Shown: positions 33,295 through 42,639, counted from the stretch's first letter. The stretch is 46,349 bases of DNA from Eshraghiella sp964414835 (GCA_964414835.1 CAYPWY010000015.1:1-46349); one strand, 5' to 3'. Program-made: numbers and translations. Notes: generated from the sequence alone by a model not told the origin.

Positions 33295-34278
33295 TCATCG
33301 TTCTTCTCTAAAGTATGACAGTCCCAAATGGGCGGGGGCCTGATTCTCTTTTTTCTTACGCAGACTTACTACCACAAGCACTATAATTGTAACAACATAA
33401 GGAATCATCTTAAACAGTTCCTGTGATGCTCTTGTAAGATTCGGGATATAGAAATATGCCCAATACAGCAATCCGAACAGATAAGCTCCCCAGATTGCGT
33501 TGACCGATTTCCATACTGCAAAAATAACAAGTGCAACAGCCAGCCAGCCAAGCTTTTCGATTGTACCATCGTTGGCCCATGTTCCCTTGATATAATCCAT
33601 TACATAATATAATCCTCCAAGTCCGCTTATTCCTGCTCCTATAACCGTAGCGAAATATTTGTACTTTATAACATTGACACCTGCCGCATCGGCAGTTGCC
33701 GGATTTTCACCTACCGCCCTTAAGTTAAGACCGGCCCGCGTTTTCTTGAGAAAATGATTGACAACGATTGCAATGATAATCGCAACATAAACCATAAACC
33801 CATAGGAGAAAAATATTTTTCCAAAGTAACCCAACGAGCTTAAACCGGGTATACGTGTTCTGAACGCTCCGCTTGTTGCGGCAACGGAAATCTGTCCCAC
33901 GCCGCCAGCCATCTTGTTAAGTGAACCGCCGAAGAAATTGGCAATTCCCGAACCGAATATGGTCAGCGTAAGTCCCGTAACATTCTGGTTCGCTCTCAAG
34001 GTTATGGTTAAAAAACTGTATATAAGCCCTGCAAAAGCAGAAGCCCCAAAGCATGACACCAATGCAATAATTATACATATTATTTTATTGGGTTCCGCCA
34101 CATGAGTTTCATATGCGAAGACACTTGCCAAGGACGCTATGGCACCAATATACATTATTCCCGGAACACCAAGATTAAGGTTGCCCGCCTTTTCCGACAT
34201 AATCTCTCCGATACATCCGAACATAATAACCGTACCGAAAACAACTGCTGCCTGAATTAATGAAACAAATGAATCCAT
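33295..34278 (-). CDS. Nucleoside ABC transporter permease (second)
   Basis: 327 residues, about eight to ten membrane helices, of the BPD_transp_2 / RbsC-like permease family; LNLGVPGIMYIGA and LRAVGENPATADAAGVNV fit the YufQ/NupQ branch. It pairs with the 374-residue permease just upstream (three-base gap) to form the channel of a BMP-type importer for nucleosides. xpt follows directly. Confidence 0.9.
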   Translation of the reverse strand: MDSFVSLIQAAVVFGTVIMFGCIGEIMSEKAGNLNLGVPGIMYIGAIASLASVFAYETHVAEPNKIICIIIALVSCFGASAFAGLIYSFLTITLRANQNVTGLTLTIFGSGIANFFGGSLNKMAGGVGQISVAATSGAFRTRIPGLSSLGYFGKIFFSYGFMVYVAIIIAIVVNHFLKKTRAGLNLRAVGENPATADAAGVNVIKYKYFATVIGAGISGLGGLYYVMDYIKGTWANDGTIEKLGWLAVALVIFAVWKSVNAIWGAYLFGLLYWAYFYIPNLTRASQELFKMIPYVVTIIVLVVVSLRKKKENQAPAHLGLSYFREER

Positions 34279-34281
34279 ATC

Positions 34282-35406
34282 CTACACCTCCTTTTCCGCT
34301 CTGCGAAAATGCATCTTATATGTTATGAAAAACTCGCTTCCGAGTATAAAGAAAAGAATTATACCCGTAATAATATTGGCAGCGTACTCATTCAGTGCAA
34401 ATTTTGAAGCTATTTCCGATGCTCCTCTGTTAAGGAAAATAATCAGAAGTGTGATTGCCACCATGAAAAATGTATTAAATTTGGCAAGCCATGCAACTAT
34501 AATAGCGGTAAATCCCCGTCCGCCGGCTGTACTTGTTGATATTGTATGGTCAACGCCTGCAACACCAACAAATCCTGCAACACCGCATACTGCGCCCGAT
34601 ATAAGCATAGTTCTTATGATTACTTTTTTGACGCTTATTCCTGCGTATTTGGCAGTATTCTTGGATTCACCCACAACCGCAATCTCATAGCCCTGCTTTG
34701 TATTTTTAAGATATATAAACATTGCAACAGTTGCAACAACCGCTATTATTATGTTTACTCCGTATTTCTGCCCGAAAGCTGTCGGAAACCATCCTGCCTG
34801 TGACGCCTGATTTATAATTCCTACAGTGTTGGAACCAAAAGGATTTTCCCAAAGCGCCACACAATAGGAGGTTATCTGGATAGCAACATAATTCATCATA
34901 AGCGTGAATAAGGTTTCGTTGGTATTCCAGACCGCCTTAAAAACAGCCGGAATCAGTCCCCACAGCGCACCAAAAATAACCGCACTCACGCACATTATTA
35001 TAAGAAGAAGCCAATTAGGAAGACCTGAATTACCCAGCTTTATCATAATAAAAGCTGTGGCGACACCGCCCATCAACATCTGTCCCTCTGCACCGCAATT
35101 CCAGAATCTCATCTTAAAAGCAGGCGCAAGGGCAACACCAAGCAAAAGCAGCGTACATATGTCTCTGACAGTCACACTTATGTGAAGCTTTCTTACTGTA
35201 TCAGTGATTCCCCCGAATGCACCCTGCCACATTGTTTTATATACATCAATAGGATTAAGTTTTGTAACAAAAAAGATAAATAAGGCTGAGACCCCCAACG
35301 CAAGTACAATGGCTGCAGCATATACCAGAATCTTCTTCCAGACCGGCACTGCGTCCCTTTTGGTAAGCCTTATAAACGGTTCCTTGATTGCCGCTGCTTT
35401 ACTCAT
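34282..35406 (-). CDS. Nucleoside ABC transporter permease (first)
   Basis: 374 residues with a basic N-terminus and about eight to ten membrane helices, of the YufP/NupP permease branch; FWNCGAEGQMLMGG and VVGESKNTAKYAGISV are typical. It forms a heterodimeric channel with the downstream permease. Its start overlaps the ATPase gene end by eight bases, which suggests coupled translation. Confidence 0.9.
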   Translation of the reverse strand: MSKAAAIKEPFIRLTKRDAVPVWKKILVYAAAIVLALGVSALFIFFVTKLNPIDVYKTMWQGAFGGITDTVRKLHISVTVRDICTLLLLGVALAPAFKMRFWNCGAEGQMLMGGVATAFIMIKLGNSGLPNWLLLIIMCVSAVIFGALWGLIPAVFKAVWNTNETLFTLMMNYVAIQITSYCVALWENPFGSNTVGIINQASQAGWFPTAFGQKYGVNIIIAVVATVAMFIYLKNTKQGYEIAVVGESKNTAKYAGISVKKVIIRTMLISGAVCGVAGFVGVAGVDHTISTSTAGGRGFTAIIVAWLAKFNTFFMVAITLLIIFLNRGASEIASKFALNEYAANIITGIILFFILGSEFFITYKMHFRRAEKEV

Positions 35407-36958
35407 CTTTATTTTCTCCTTTCCTTGTACTTGTCATAAGAAGTCCGACCTGTTCTTTGGTAGTAGTTCTGGCGTCAACAATTCCGCTTAACTTACCACC
35501 GCACAGAACCAAAATTCTATCGCACAATGACAGAAGCACATCCAAATCCTCGCCTACATACAAAACTGTAACACCACGTTCCTTCTGCTGGTTGATAAGA
35601 TTATATATGGAATATGACGTATTAATATCGAGACCACGCACTGCATATGCTGTCATAAGCACCGCCGGGGCCGCACTTATCTCACGCCCTACAAGCACCT
35701 TCTGGACGTTACCGCCGCTAAGCCTTCTGACAGGCGTGTTGATACTTGGCGTAACGACTCCAAGCTCGTCCTTAATGGACTCTGCAAGATGTTTCGGTTT
35801 TGATTTATTGATAAAAACAACTCCGTCTTTATTATAATCCTTGAGCATCATATTTTCGGTCATGCCCATAGAACCCACAAGGCCCATGCCAAGCCTGTCC
35901 TCCGGCACAAAAGACAGCGCTATTCCCAGATTCTTAATATTCTTAGGTGATTTTCCTATAAGCTCAATATCCTCTCCTGATTCCGGGTCACTGAAAATAA
36001 CAGAGCCGCGCGCAGTCTTCTGCAGTCCCGCTATGGACTCAAGAAGTTCCTTCTCTCCGCATCCGGAAATACCGGCTATACCCAATATCTCACCGCCCAT
36101 AGCAGTAAAAGATATATTGTCCAATGCCAGACGCCCTTCTTTATTATAACAGGTAAGATTCCTGACATCGAGCCGCTTAACCGTATTCTCAGGCTCCTTA
36201 CGGTTGATATTAAGTTCAACCTTCTTACCTACCATCATCTCCGTCAGCATAGTTTCCGTTGCATCTTTAGTGTCAATGGTTCCTGCATACTCGCCTTTTC
36301 TTAAAATAGTAACTCTGTCACTTATCTCAAGCACTTCATGCAGCTTGTGAGTAATTATGACAATCGCCTTACCTGCCGCTCTCATATTCCTTATTACCGC
36401 AAAAAGCTTCTCAGTCTCCTGTGGTGTAAGAACTGCCGTAGGCTCATCCAAAATAAGAATATCCGCACCTCGGTATATGACCTTAACTATCTCCAATGTC
36501 TGCTTCTCAGAAACAGACATATTATAGACTTTTTTGTTTGGGTCTACATCAAACCCATACTTATCACAAATCTCTCTTATTTTAGCTTCAACAGCTTTCT
36601 TATTAAGCCTGCCCTTTTTCTCCTGACCAAGAATAATGTTTTCCGCAGCCGAAAAAATATCGACCAGCTTAAAGTGCTGATGAATCATTCCTATTCCCAA
36701 ATCAAATGCATCTTTAGGTGAACGGATTGACTCTTCCCTGCCGTTAATAAAAATCTGCCCTGAATCTGGAAAATAAATTCCGGCAAGCATATTCATAATT
36801 GTGGTTTTTCCGCTTCCGTTTTCTCCAAGAAGAGACAGTATCTCGCCTTTTTTGATTGTCAGCGAAACATCTCTATTCGCCACTATTGCCCCGAATGTCT
36901 TGGTGACATTCTTCATCTCCACTGCATAATTTGCTTCCAAAGGAGTATCTCCTTTCAA
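35399..36958 (-). CDS. Nucleoside ABC transporter ATPase with two ABC domains
   Basis: 519 residues with two fused nucleotide-binding domains, as in YufO/NupO and RbsA. Domain 1 (about 12-245) has Walker A GENGSGKTT, Q-loop IHQHFKL and Walker B ILILDEPTAVLTP. Domain 2 (about 262-505) has a Walker A position reading GISGCGEKEL without Lys, LSGGNVQKV and a weak Walker B, the usual asymmetry in this family. It powers uptake through the two permeases encoded downstream. It is separated from the binding-protein gene by a terminator-like hairpin. Confidence 0.93.
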   Translation of the reverse strand: MKGDTPLEANYAVEMKNVTKTFGAIVANRDVSLTIKKGEILSLLGENGSGKTTIMNMLAGIYFPDSGQIFINGREESIRSPKDAFDLGIGMIHQHFKLVDIFSAAENIILGQEKKGRLNKKAVEAKIREICDKYGFDVDPNKKVYNMSVSEKQTLEIVKVIYRGADILILDEPTAVLTPQETEKLFAVIRNMRAAGKAIVIITHKLHEVLEISDRVTILRKGEYAGTIDTKDATETMLTEMMVGKKVELNINRKEPENTVKRLDVRNLTCYNKEGRLALDNISFTAMGGEILGIAGISGCGEKELLESIAGLQKTARGSVIFSDPESGEDIELIGKSPKNIKNLGIALSFVPEDRLGMGLVGSMGMTENMMLKDYNKDGVVFINKSKPKHLAESIKDELGVVTPSINTPVRRLSGGNVQKVLVGREISAAPAVLMTAYAVRGLDINTSYSIYNLINQQKERGVTVLYVGEDLDVLLSLCDRILVLCGGKLSGIVDARTTTKEQVGLLMTSTRKGENKDE

Positions 36959-37015
36959 TATAGATAGTTTTCAAGCTTTGCTTCACAGGTAAATTCAGGA
37001 CTACTTACATCTAAA

Positions 37016-37051
37016 GCAAAAACAAGGAAGTCAAAATATAGACTTCCTTGT
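37016..37051 (-). terminator. Internal terminator/attenuator after the binding-protein gene
   Basis: A perfect 11-bp stem (arms 37022-37032 and 37041-37051, 8-base loop) followed on the minus strand by an interrupted T-run. It stands between the lipoprotein and ATPase genes, so partial termination would keep lipoprotein levels above those of the transporter. Confidence 0.75.
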
Positions 37052-37072
37052 CATTTTATCACTTATCCGTCA

Positions 37073-38320
37073 TTAGTTCAACTCTGTAATTCCATCAATT
37101 CTAAGTTCAAATGAAGGTGCTGAACGAAGCTCTGACTCATGGAAATATCCATCCCAGATAGCTTCCTTATCTTCTTCATCATCTGTATCATAATCGCCTG
37201 TAAGGTCAATTACACAGCTGTCAACTGTCTTACCGCCTACTGTAAAGCTCTCAATATCGAATACGTGTAAAGAACCATCTTTAAGGGCAGCCTCAACCTC
37301 TGCAACCTTATCAGCTGTTCCCTCTGCTGCCGCATCTCCAAGTGCGGTAATTGCAACGGCACCTGTCTCATAACCCTCAGCCCAGTTTGTGGCGATTTCT
37401 TCACCCTTCATAGCTGTGCCGATTGCATACTCATAGTATACTTCCCAGTTGTTGGTAGCAGATGTAAGCGCTACATCAGGAGCAACACTCATCATATCAA
37501 TATTATAACCGACACTGTAGCATACTGAACCATTCTCATAAGCTGCCTGTATTGCACTAGGCGCACCTGTGGAGTCTGCATGCTGACTGATTACAACACA
37601 TCCGTCTGCAATAAGTGACTCTGCTGATGTTCCCTCAGCTGTAATATCAAACCAGCTGTTGGTATAAGATACTTCCATAGAAACATTTTCATATACTGAC
37701 TTAACTCCAAGGTAGAAAGCTGTATAACCTGAAACAACCTCTGCGTATGGATAAGCACCTACGTATCCTATTTTAACATTTCCGTCACTGTCATAATTAT
37801 TGTCAGAAAGCTTGCCTTCCTCAACCAGCTCTGCAATCTTCATGCCTGCAACAACTCCTGATACATAACGTGCCTGATATACATGTGTGAAAGCATTCTT
37901 AAAATTGCTAAGTCCTGAAGTAACTGCTGTATCACCTGTCATAGCCACAAATGTTATATCAGGATACTCTGATGCAGCCTGCTGTGTATATGTCTGATGT
38001 CCATAGCTGTTTGTAAAAATAAGGTTGCAGCCTTGTCCCACTAAATCAACACATGCGTCATAACATGAGTTGTCCTCAGGAATTGAATATTTCCACTTAA
38101 CCTGGTCATCACTAAGACCAAGTGATTTGGCAGCTTCCTTGATACCTGCAATATGTGCATATGTGTAAGCTTCGTTCTCGTCACCCAGTAAAACTACACC
38201 AACGATAACATCCGAATCCGATGCACTGCCGCCATTGCCTGAACTGCTTGAACCACATGCAGTCAATGCAAACATCATTGCAACAACTAAGATTGCGCTT
38301 AAAATCTTTTTCATTTTCAT
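37073..38320 (-). CDS. BMP-family nucleoside-binding lipoprotein
   Basis: 415 residues from ATG 38320, eight bases after GGAGG; the longer frame to 38359 starts upstream of the transcription start and is rejected. Lipoprotein signal: MKMKKILSAILVVAMMFALTAC in outline, with lipobox ALTAC, then a Ser/Gly linker. The mature part is a two-lobed BMP/PnrA-type binding protein (VGVVLLGDENEAYTYAHIAGI, SNFKNAFTHVYQARYVSG, VISQHADSTGAPSA). Anchored to the outer membrane face, it captures purine nucleosides for the ABC importer. First gene of the operon ending in xpt. Confidence 0.92.
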   Translation of the reverse strand: MKMKKILSAILVVAMMFALTACGSSSSGNGGSASDSDVIVGVVLLGDENEAYTYAHIAGIKEAAKSLGLSDDQVKWKYSIPEDNSCYDACVDLVGQGCNLIFTNSYGHQTYTQQAASEYPDITFVAMTGDTAVTSGLSNFKNAFTHVYQARYVSGVVAGMKIAELVEEGKLSDNNYDSDGNVKIGYVGAYPYAEVVSGYTAFYLGVKSVYENVSMEVSYTNSWFDITAEGTSAESLIADGCVVISQHADSTGAPSAIQAAYENGSVCYSVGYNIDMMSVAPDVALTSATNNWEVYYEYAIGTAMKGEEIATNWAEGYETGAVAITALGDAAAEGTADKVAEVEAALKDGSLHVFDIESFTVGGKTVDSCVIDLTGDYDTDDEEDKEAIWDGYFHESELRSAPSFELRIDGITELN

Positions 38321-38350
38321 TTGATTTGCCTCCATTTTTTGATATGAGAA

Positions 38351-38379
38351 ATCGTACAATAAAATTTCGGTTTTGTAAA
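38351..38379 (-). promoter_or_regulatory. Promoter of the nucleoside importer operon
   Basis: TTTACA (38374-38379) and TACGAT (38351-38356) on the minus strand with a 17-base spacer. The transcription start would be near 38344, about 25 bases before the lipoprotein ATG. The leader is too short to contain a riboswitch. Confidence 0.6.
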
Positions 38380-38424
38380 GTCTAAAGATATTATTTTTTA
38401 CATTATTTTTACAAAATCAAACAA

Positions 38425-39297
38425 TTACCGCTCATTTCCAAAATAAGCAACAAGAATTGCTCCCGGTCCGGAATGTACACCTATGCTCGGATTTATATCA
38501 ATCACAATAACATTTTCAATTCCGAATTTGCTCTTGATAGTCTCTGCCAATGCATTTGCCTCCTCCGGACAATTACCATGTGCAATTCCCACTGTTGTGT
38601 TGACGGCCTTCCACTGGTCAGTCATATTTTCTTCCATGTTATTTACCAGTGCTGCAATTGATTTCTTACGCCCTCTGACATTGCCTGCCGCCTCAAGCTT
38701 GCCTTCCGCAGTCACTTTAAGAATAGGCTTGATATTTATAAGACTTCCCACAACCGCAGTTGTCTTGGATATACGTCCTCCTCTCTGGAGATGATGTAAA
38801 TCGTCAACCGTAAGCATTGCCGACATATGAATACTGTTATCCTCAAGCCATTTTGTAACTTCCTCTATTGATTTTCCCTGCTCTTTAAGCTCAACCGCTT
38901 TCATTACAAGGATTCCCTCTGCTATGGATGCTGTAAGCGTATCAACAACATTAATAACCGCATCAGGATATTCTTCTTTCAAATTCTGTGCAACCATTGC
39001 CGCCGTATTAAAGCTTCCGCTGAGTGTTGAAGCAAAACTAATGTAAAGTACATCCTTGCCCGCATCAAGCGCCTGACGAAACTTTTCTTCCGTAACAGCA
39101 GGGTTGATTGCCTGTGACTGAGGCTCAACTCCCGCTTTCATTTTATTATAAAAATCAGCCGGGTCGATTCCTTCGGCACCTTCATAGGTGACACCCTCCA
39201 AAAGCGTGTACTGCGGTACCAGTATTAATTTTTTCTCAATCACATAATCCTTAGGTAAATCACTGTTCGTATCTGTAATAATCTGAAATTCTTTCAT
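38425..39297 (-). CDS. DegV-family fatty-acid-binding protein
   Basis: 290 residues from ATG 39297, eight bases after GAGGA; a GTG at 39312 overlaps that site. It begins EFQIITDTNSDLPKDY, with the fatty-acid-binding ISFASTLSGSFNTA and GGRISKTTAVVGSLINIKPIL, and ends HSGPGAILVAYFG. DegV/FakB proteins present fatty acids to the FakA kinase or carry lipids. fabK lies upstream on the same strand, 100 bases away, which fits a lipid theme. Confidence 0.93.
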   Translation of the reverse strand: MKEFQIITDTNSDLPKDYVIEKKLILVPQYTLLEGVTYEGAEGIDPADFYNKMKAGVEPQSQAINPAVTEEKFRQALDAGKDVLYISFASTLSGSFNTAAMVAQNLKEEYPDAVINVVDTLTASIAEGILVMKAVELKEQGKSIEEVTKWLEDNSIHMSAMLTVDDLHHLQRGGRISKTTAVVGSLINIKPILKVTAEGKLEAAGNVRGRKKSIAALVNNMEENMTDQWKAVNTTVGIAHGNCPEEANALAETIKSKFGIENVIVIDINPSIGVHSGPGAILVAYFGNER

Positions 39298-39397
39298 TAT
39301 ATAGGTCCTCACTTTTTATTTTTGTTAAAAAATATTCCTTACAGCTTTTCCGTATAATTATTGCTGAATATTATCTGCCTTTATTTTGAGCTGTCTG

Positions 39398-40339
39398 TCA
39401 AAACAGCCTGTCCGGTGCACCTTTAAAAAGTGTTTCCGCCTCGGTCATCAACTCTTTGATTATTTCTGCGCAGCTTTGTTTCTTGTTAATGAGTCCTGCA
39501 ATTTGTCCTGCCATAACACTGCCGTTTATAACATCACCGTCCACAACCGCATTGCGAAGTGAGCCTGCCGTCATCTGCTCAAGTTCATCAATCGTTACTC
39601 CTTCCGCTTCCATGCGGAGATATTCCTTGGACATTTTGTTGCGCAAAACACGTACCGGATGCCCTGTACTTCTTCCCGTAACTTCAGAATCAATATCCTT
39701 TGCACCGATAATTCTATCCTTATAGTTATCATGAACAATGGATTCATCCGCTACCACAAATCTTGTTCCTATCTGAACTGCTTCTGCGCCAAGCATAAAT
39801 GCTGCGGCAACACCTCTGCCGTCACCGATTCCGCCTGCACCTATTACGGGAATTGACACCGCATCAACCACCTGCGGCAGCAATGCCATTGTTGTGGTGC
39901 TTCCTATATGTCCTCCCGACTCACAGCCCTCTGCTACCACCGCATCAGCTCCGGCACGTTCAAGCATTTTTGCCATAGCTACGGAAGCTACCACAGGAAT
40001 AACCTTAACACCTGCGTCCTTCCAAAGCTTCATATATTTGCCCGGATTTCCTGCACCTGTTGTAACTGCAGCAACATGCTCTTCTGCTGCCAATGCGGCA
40101 ACTTCATCGGCATAAGGGCTCATAAGCATAATATTAATTCCAAATGGCTTGTCCGTAGTTTCTTTAATCTCATATATCATCCGTTTCACAATATCCGCCG
40201 ATGCTGTGGCGGAGCCTATGATTCCAAATCCTCCTGCCGCCGAGACTGCCGCTGCCAGATGGCTTTCAGCCACCCATGCCATGCCGCCCTGAATAACCGG
40301 GTACTCTATTCCCAACAGCTCTGTTATTCTGGTTTTCAT
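39398..40339 (-). CDS. fabK: Enoyl-ACP reductase FabK (flavin-dependent)
   Basis: 313 residues. TIM-barrel FMN enzyme of the nitronate monooxygenase-like family with GMAWVAESHLAAAVSAAGG, the FabK active-site stretch EGCESGGHIG with His144, and flavin phosphate-binding IPVIGAGGIGDGRG and AEAVQIGTRF. It reduces the enoyl-ACP double bond with NAD(P)H in fatty-acid elongation. It stands apart from any other fab gene in the window. AGGAGG lies eight bases before the ATG. A related nitronate monooxygenase is a less likely alternative. Confidence 0.88.
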   Translation of the reverse strand: MKTRITELLGIEYPVIQGGMAWVAESHLAAAVSAAGGFGIIGSATASADIVKRMIYEIKETTDKPFGINIMLMSPYADEVAALAAEEHVAAVTTGAGNPGKYMKLWKDAGVKVIPVVASVAMAKMLERAGADAVVAEGCESGGHIGSTTTMALLPQVVDAVSIPVIGAGGIGDGRGVAAAFMLGAEAVQIGTRFVVADESIVHDNYKDRIIGAKDIDSEVTGRSTGHPVRVLRNKMSKEYLRMEAEGVTIDELEQMTAGSLRNAVVDGDVINGSVMAGQIAGLINKKQSCAEIIKELMTEAETLFKGAPDRLF

Positions 40340-40362
40340 ATTTTGTCCTCCTATTTGTAAAA

Positions 40363-40373
40363 TAACTATACCA
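40363..40373 (-). promoter_or_regulatory. Extended -10 promoter of fabK
   Basis: TGGTATAGT on the minus strand (TATAGT at 40365-40370), about 27 bases upstream of the start, with a weak TTTATA at -35. No FapR- or FabT-type operator was recognised. Confidence 0.45.
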
Positions 40374-40479
40374 TATTAATTAAAATGTATAAATATTTTT
40401 TTTAATAAATTTAATCAATTCTTAATCAAAGCTACATATTTCTATCACATTTTGAATTTATACTAAATATATCAAATGA

Positions 40480-40582
40480 AGCCGCCGGTACCGCTGGTGC
40501 CGACCGGTTTCGACTAACAATCACAGTTTTTACTGATTACATAAACTCTCCCTACATAGACCCCCGGATTTGTATCCGGGGG
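40480..40582. other. GC-rich structured intergenic block
   Basis: Within an AT-rich gap (40340-40607) lies a GC-rich island: nested inverted repeats at 40485-40507 (CCGGT / ACCGG around ACC-GCT-GGT) and a perfect 9-bp hairpin at 40561-40582 (CCCCCGGAT / ATCCGGGGG, four-base loop). The second is about 26 bases after the spmB stop and may end its transcript, although no T-run follows on either strand. Confidence 0.5.
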
Positions 40583-40607
40583 ATTTCACATTCCCCTATT
40601 TTCGCTA

Positions 40608-41132
40608 TTACACCATAACAGTTATAACCACGCTTGCAATAATTCCTGCAAAAGAAGATATTAAGGCGCCTGCCAGCGTCCATCTCGTTTTTGTAACCTT
40701 TGCTGCCATAAAATACACACTCATAGTATAAAAAACAGTCTCCGTACAGCTCATCATTATGCTTACCATAAATCCCGTATAAGAATCCGCACCGTAAAGC
40801 TTAAATATATCCAGACACAGCCCCGTCGCTGCACTGGACGAGAAAAGTCTGACTATAATCACCGGAACCACCGCCGACGGCAGACCTATGGGCTCCGTCA
40901 CTTTTCCGATAAGCCCTCCCACAGCCTCCAAAAGTCCCGATTCCCGCAAAACCCTTACGCCCACCATTAATCCAATAAGTGTCGGCAAAATTGATACAAC
41001 GGTCTTCAATCCGTCCTTGGCGCCATCAATAAAATTTTCATAAACATTATTTTTGTGCATCACGCCATAGCAAACTATATAAAATATTATAAGAGGGATT
41101 ATAAATTCTGACAGATATAAAAGTATTTTCAT
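40608..41132 (-). CDS. spmB: Spore maturation protein B
   Basis: 174 residues from ATG 41132. Hydrophobic, with a nucleoside-recognition/gate domain: LPTLIGLMVGVRVLRESG, PSAVVPVIIVRLFSSSA and MMSCTETVFYTMSVYF match SpmB. In B. subtilis SpmA and SpmB are needed for spore core dehydration. No spmA is adjacent; the upstream gene is an AI-2E family permease. No Shine-Dalgarno sequence is evident, and the ATG lies ten bases after an intrinsic terminator, so its expression route is unclear. Confidence 0.88.
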   Translation of the reverse strand: MKILLYLSEFIIPLIIFYIVCYGVMHKNNVYENFIDGAKDGLKTVVSILPTLIGLMVGVRVLRESGLLEAVGGLIGKVTEPIGLPSAVVPVIIVRLFSSSAATGLCLDIFKLYGADSYTGFMVSIMMSCTETVFYTMSVYFMAAKVTKTRWTLAGALISSFAGIIASVVITVMV

Positions 41133-41139
41133 ATAAACC

Positions 41140-41173
41140 AAAAAGCACAGAATATTTATATATTCTATGCTTT
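41140..41173 (-). terminator. Terminator between the AI-2E permease and spmB
   Basis: A 13-bp stem with one G-U pair (arms 41161-41173 and 41142-41154, six-base loop) followed on the minus strand by five T. It ends seven bases before the spmB start codon. Confidence 0.7.
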
Positions 41174-41184
41174 CTGCAATCCCA

Positions 41185-42510
41185 TTATTTCTTGCGGTTA
41201 AAAATAAATTTCTTGATTCGTTCTTTATTCTTACCCTTCTCTTTCAGCTTGTACTCTTCTTCTTCCTTCCGCACTCTATCATATTCAACATAAAGCTCGC
41301 CTTTATTGCGTCTGTCAAGTCCATGACTTACGCCCTTTCTGATAATGTCATAGAGAACTGCAAACAGCGGAACCCCTAACAGCATTCCGGCAAATCCGAA
41401 CAATCCTCCGAAAAATACTATTGAGAAAAGTACCCAAAAGGTTGAAAGACCTGTTGTGTTTCCCAGAATCTTAGGTCCTAATATATTACCGTCAAATTGC
41501 TGTATTGCAATTATTATTATTATAAAATACAGACATTTTACCGGACTTACCATGAGTACGATAAAACCACTGGGAACCGCACCAATCCACGGTCCGAAAA
41601 ACGGTATTATGTTGGTCACGCCTACAATAACGCTTATAAGCATTGCATACGGTATTTTGAATATGGAAGTTATTATAAATGTAAGTATCCCTATTATAAT
41701 GGAATCAATTATCTTACCGTTAATAAATCCGCTGAACATCTTATCAATATAAGCAAGCTCTTCCATTATTTTATCTGCCGCCTTAGTTTTAAATGCGCTG
41801 TAAATAATCATCTTGCCCTGCGCCGCAAGCTTCTTGCGCTGGCCAAGGATATATACGCAGGCAACAAGTCCGATGACAGTATTTTTAAGAAATGTCAAAA
41901 CGCCCTTAACACCCACAGTGACACTGCTTATGAATTTATCCGTCAGCACGCTTTCTGTTTCGCCGCCGGCAAAAATCTTTGAAATCAGTTTCTGGATATA
42001 TTCCATGGTGTCGCTGCTGAACTGTGTTACCTGCTCTTCAAATATGGTTCCCTCACTGACATCCTTAAGCCAGTCCATGGCATTGGAGTATGTGTCAGGA
42101 AGAGCATTAATAAGCACTGTAACACTGTCGATAACCTGTGGTATTACTGCCGCAAAAAGTATATACATAAGCAGAAGAAATACTATTATGGTAAAACAAA
42201 CGCTCAGGTTCAAAGATATTCTTGCCGCCTTATGCTGATTTTTCATCTTGGAAAACCATTTGCCCGTCCATTTTTCAAACACTATACATATGGGCTTGAG
42301 GAGATATGCCAGAACCGCCCCAACAATAAACGGCGCAAGGCTTGACCAGATATTTTTAAATAATCCAAATAAGGTATGGTCCTTGAAAAAAAGAAAATAA
42401 AACAATATGCTGCAGGCTACCACCAAAAACAGCATAACTCCAATTTTCACATATTCATTCTTAAAACGGTATTTTCTGGTAGTTGTTGCACTATTTGTAT
42501 CATTTCCCAT
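41185..42510 (-). CDS. AI-2E family transporter (YtvI/YueF-like permease)
   Basis: 441 residues. Two N-terminal membrane helices (about 22-42 and 55-75) are followed by a charged insertion, a soluble segment (about 130-220) and five or so further helices; GVTNIIPFFGPWIGAVPSGFIVL and GFAGMLLGVPLFAVLYDIIRKG are hallmarks of PF01594. Members have been linked to signal export or Na+/H+ exchange; the substrate here is unknown. The C-terminal 45 residues are Lys/Glu-rich and cytoplasmic. GGAGG lies six bases before the ATG. Confidence 0.88.
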   Translation of the reverse strand: MGNDTNSATTTRKYRFKNEYVKIGVMLFLVVACSILFYFLFFKDHTLFGLFKNIWSSLAPFIVGAVLAYLLKPICIVFEKWTGKWFSKMKNQHKAARISLNLSVCFTIIVFLLLMYILFAAVIPQVIDSVTVLINALPDTYSNAMDWLKDVSEGTIFEEQVTQFSSDTMEYIQKLISKIFAGGETESVLTDKFISSVTVGVKGVLTFLKNTVIGLVACVYILGQRKKLAAQGKMIIYSAFKTKAADKIMEELAYIDKMFSGFINGKIIDSIIIGILTFIITSIFKIPYAMLISVIVGVTNIIPFFGPWIGAVPSGFIVLMVSPVKCLYFIIIIIAIQQFDGNILGPKILGNTTGLSTFWVLFSIVFFGGLFGFAGMLLGVPLFAVLYDIIRKGVSHGLDRRNKGELYVEYDRVRKEEEEYKLKEKGKNKERIKKFIFNRKK

Positions 42511-42639
42511 TGACGTCCTCCAACATATTCATATTACCATTTTATTCCTTTTATCATTTATTTACAAGCATAAAAAGAATTTTATCGGTAAGCAAAGCTG
42601 CTTTACTGTACTTAACCCTAAAGCATGTGCCGGAACAGT

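Noticed and set aside
36001..36200. Broken second ATPase domain in the nucleoside ABC protein
   Set aside because: The missing Walker A lysine in domain 2 is normal for this RbsA/NupO-like family; the frame is intact.
38321..38424. Purine riboswitch before the nucleoside importer
   Set aside because: The candidate promoter leaves a leader of only about 25 bases and no conserved three-way junction core was seen.
41497..41982. 161-codon plus-strand frame inside the AI-2E permease
   Set aside because: Tyr/Asn-rich shadow of a membrane protein gene, with no start signal.
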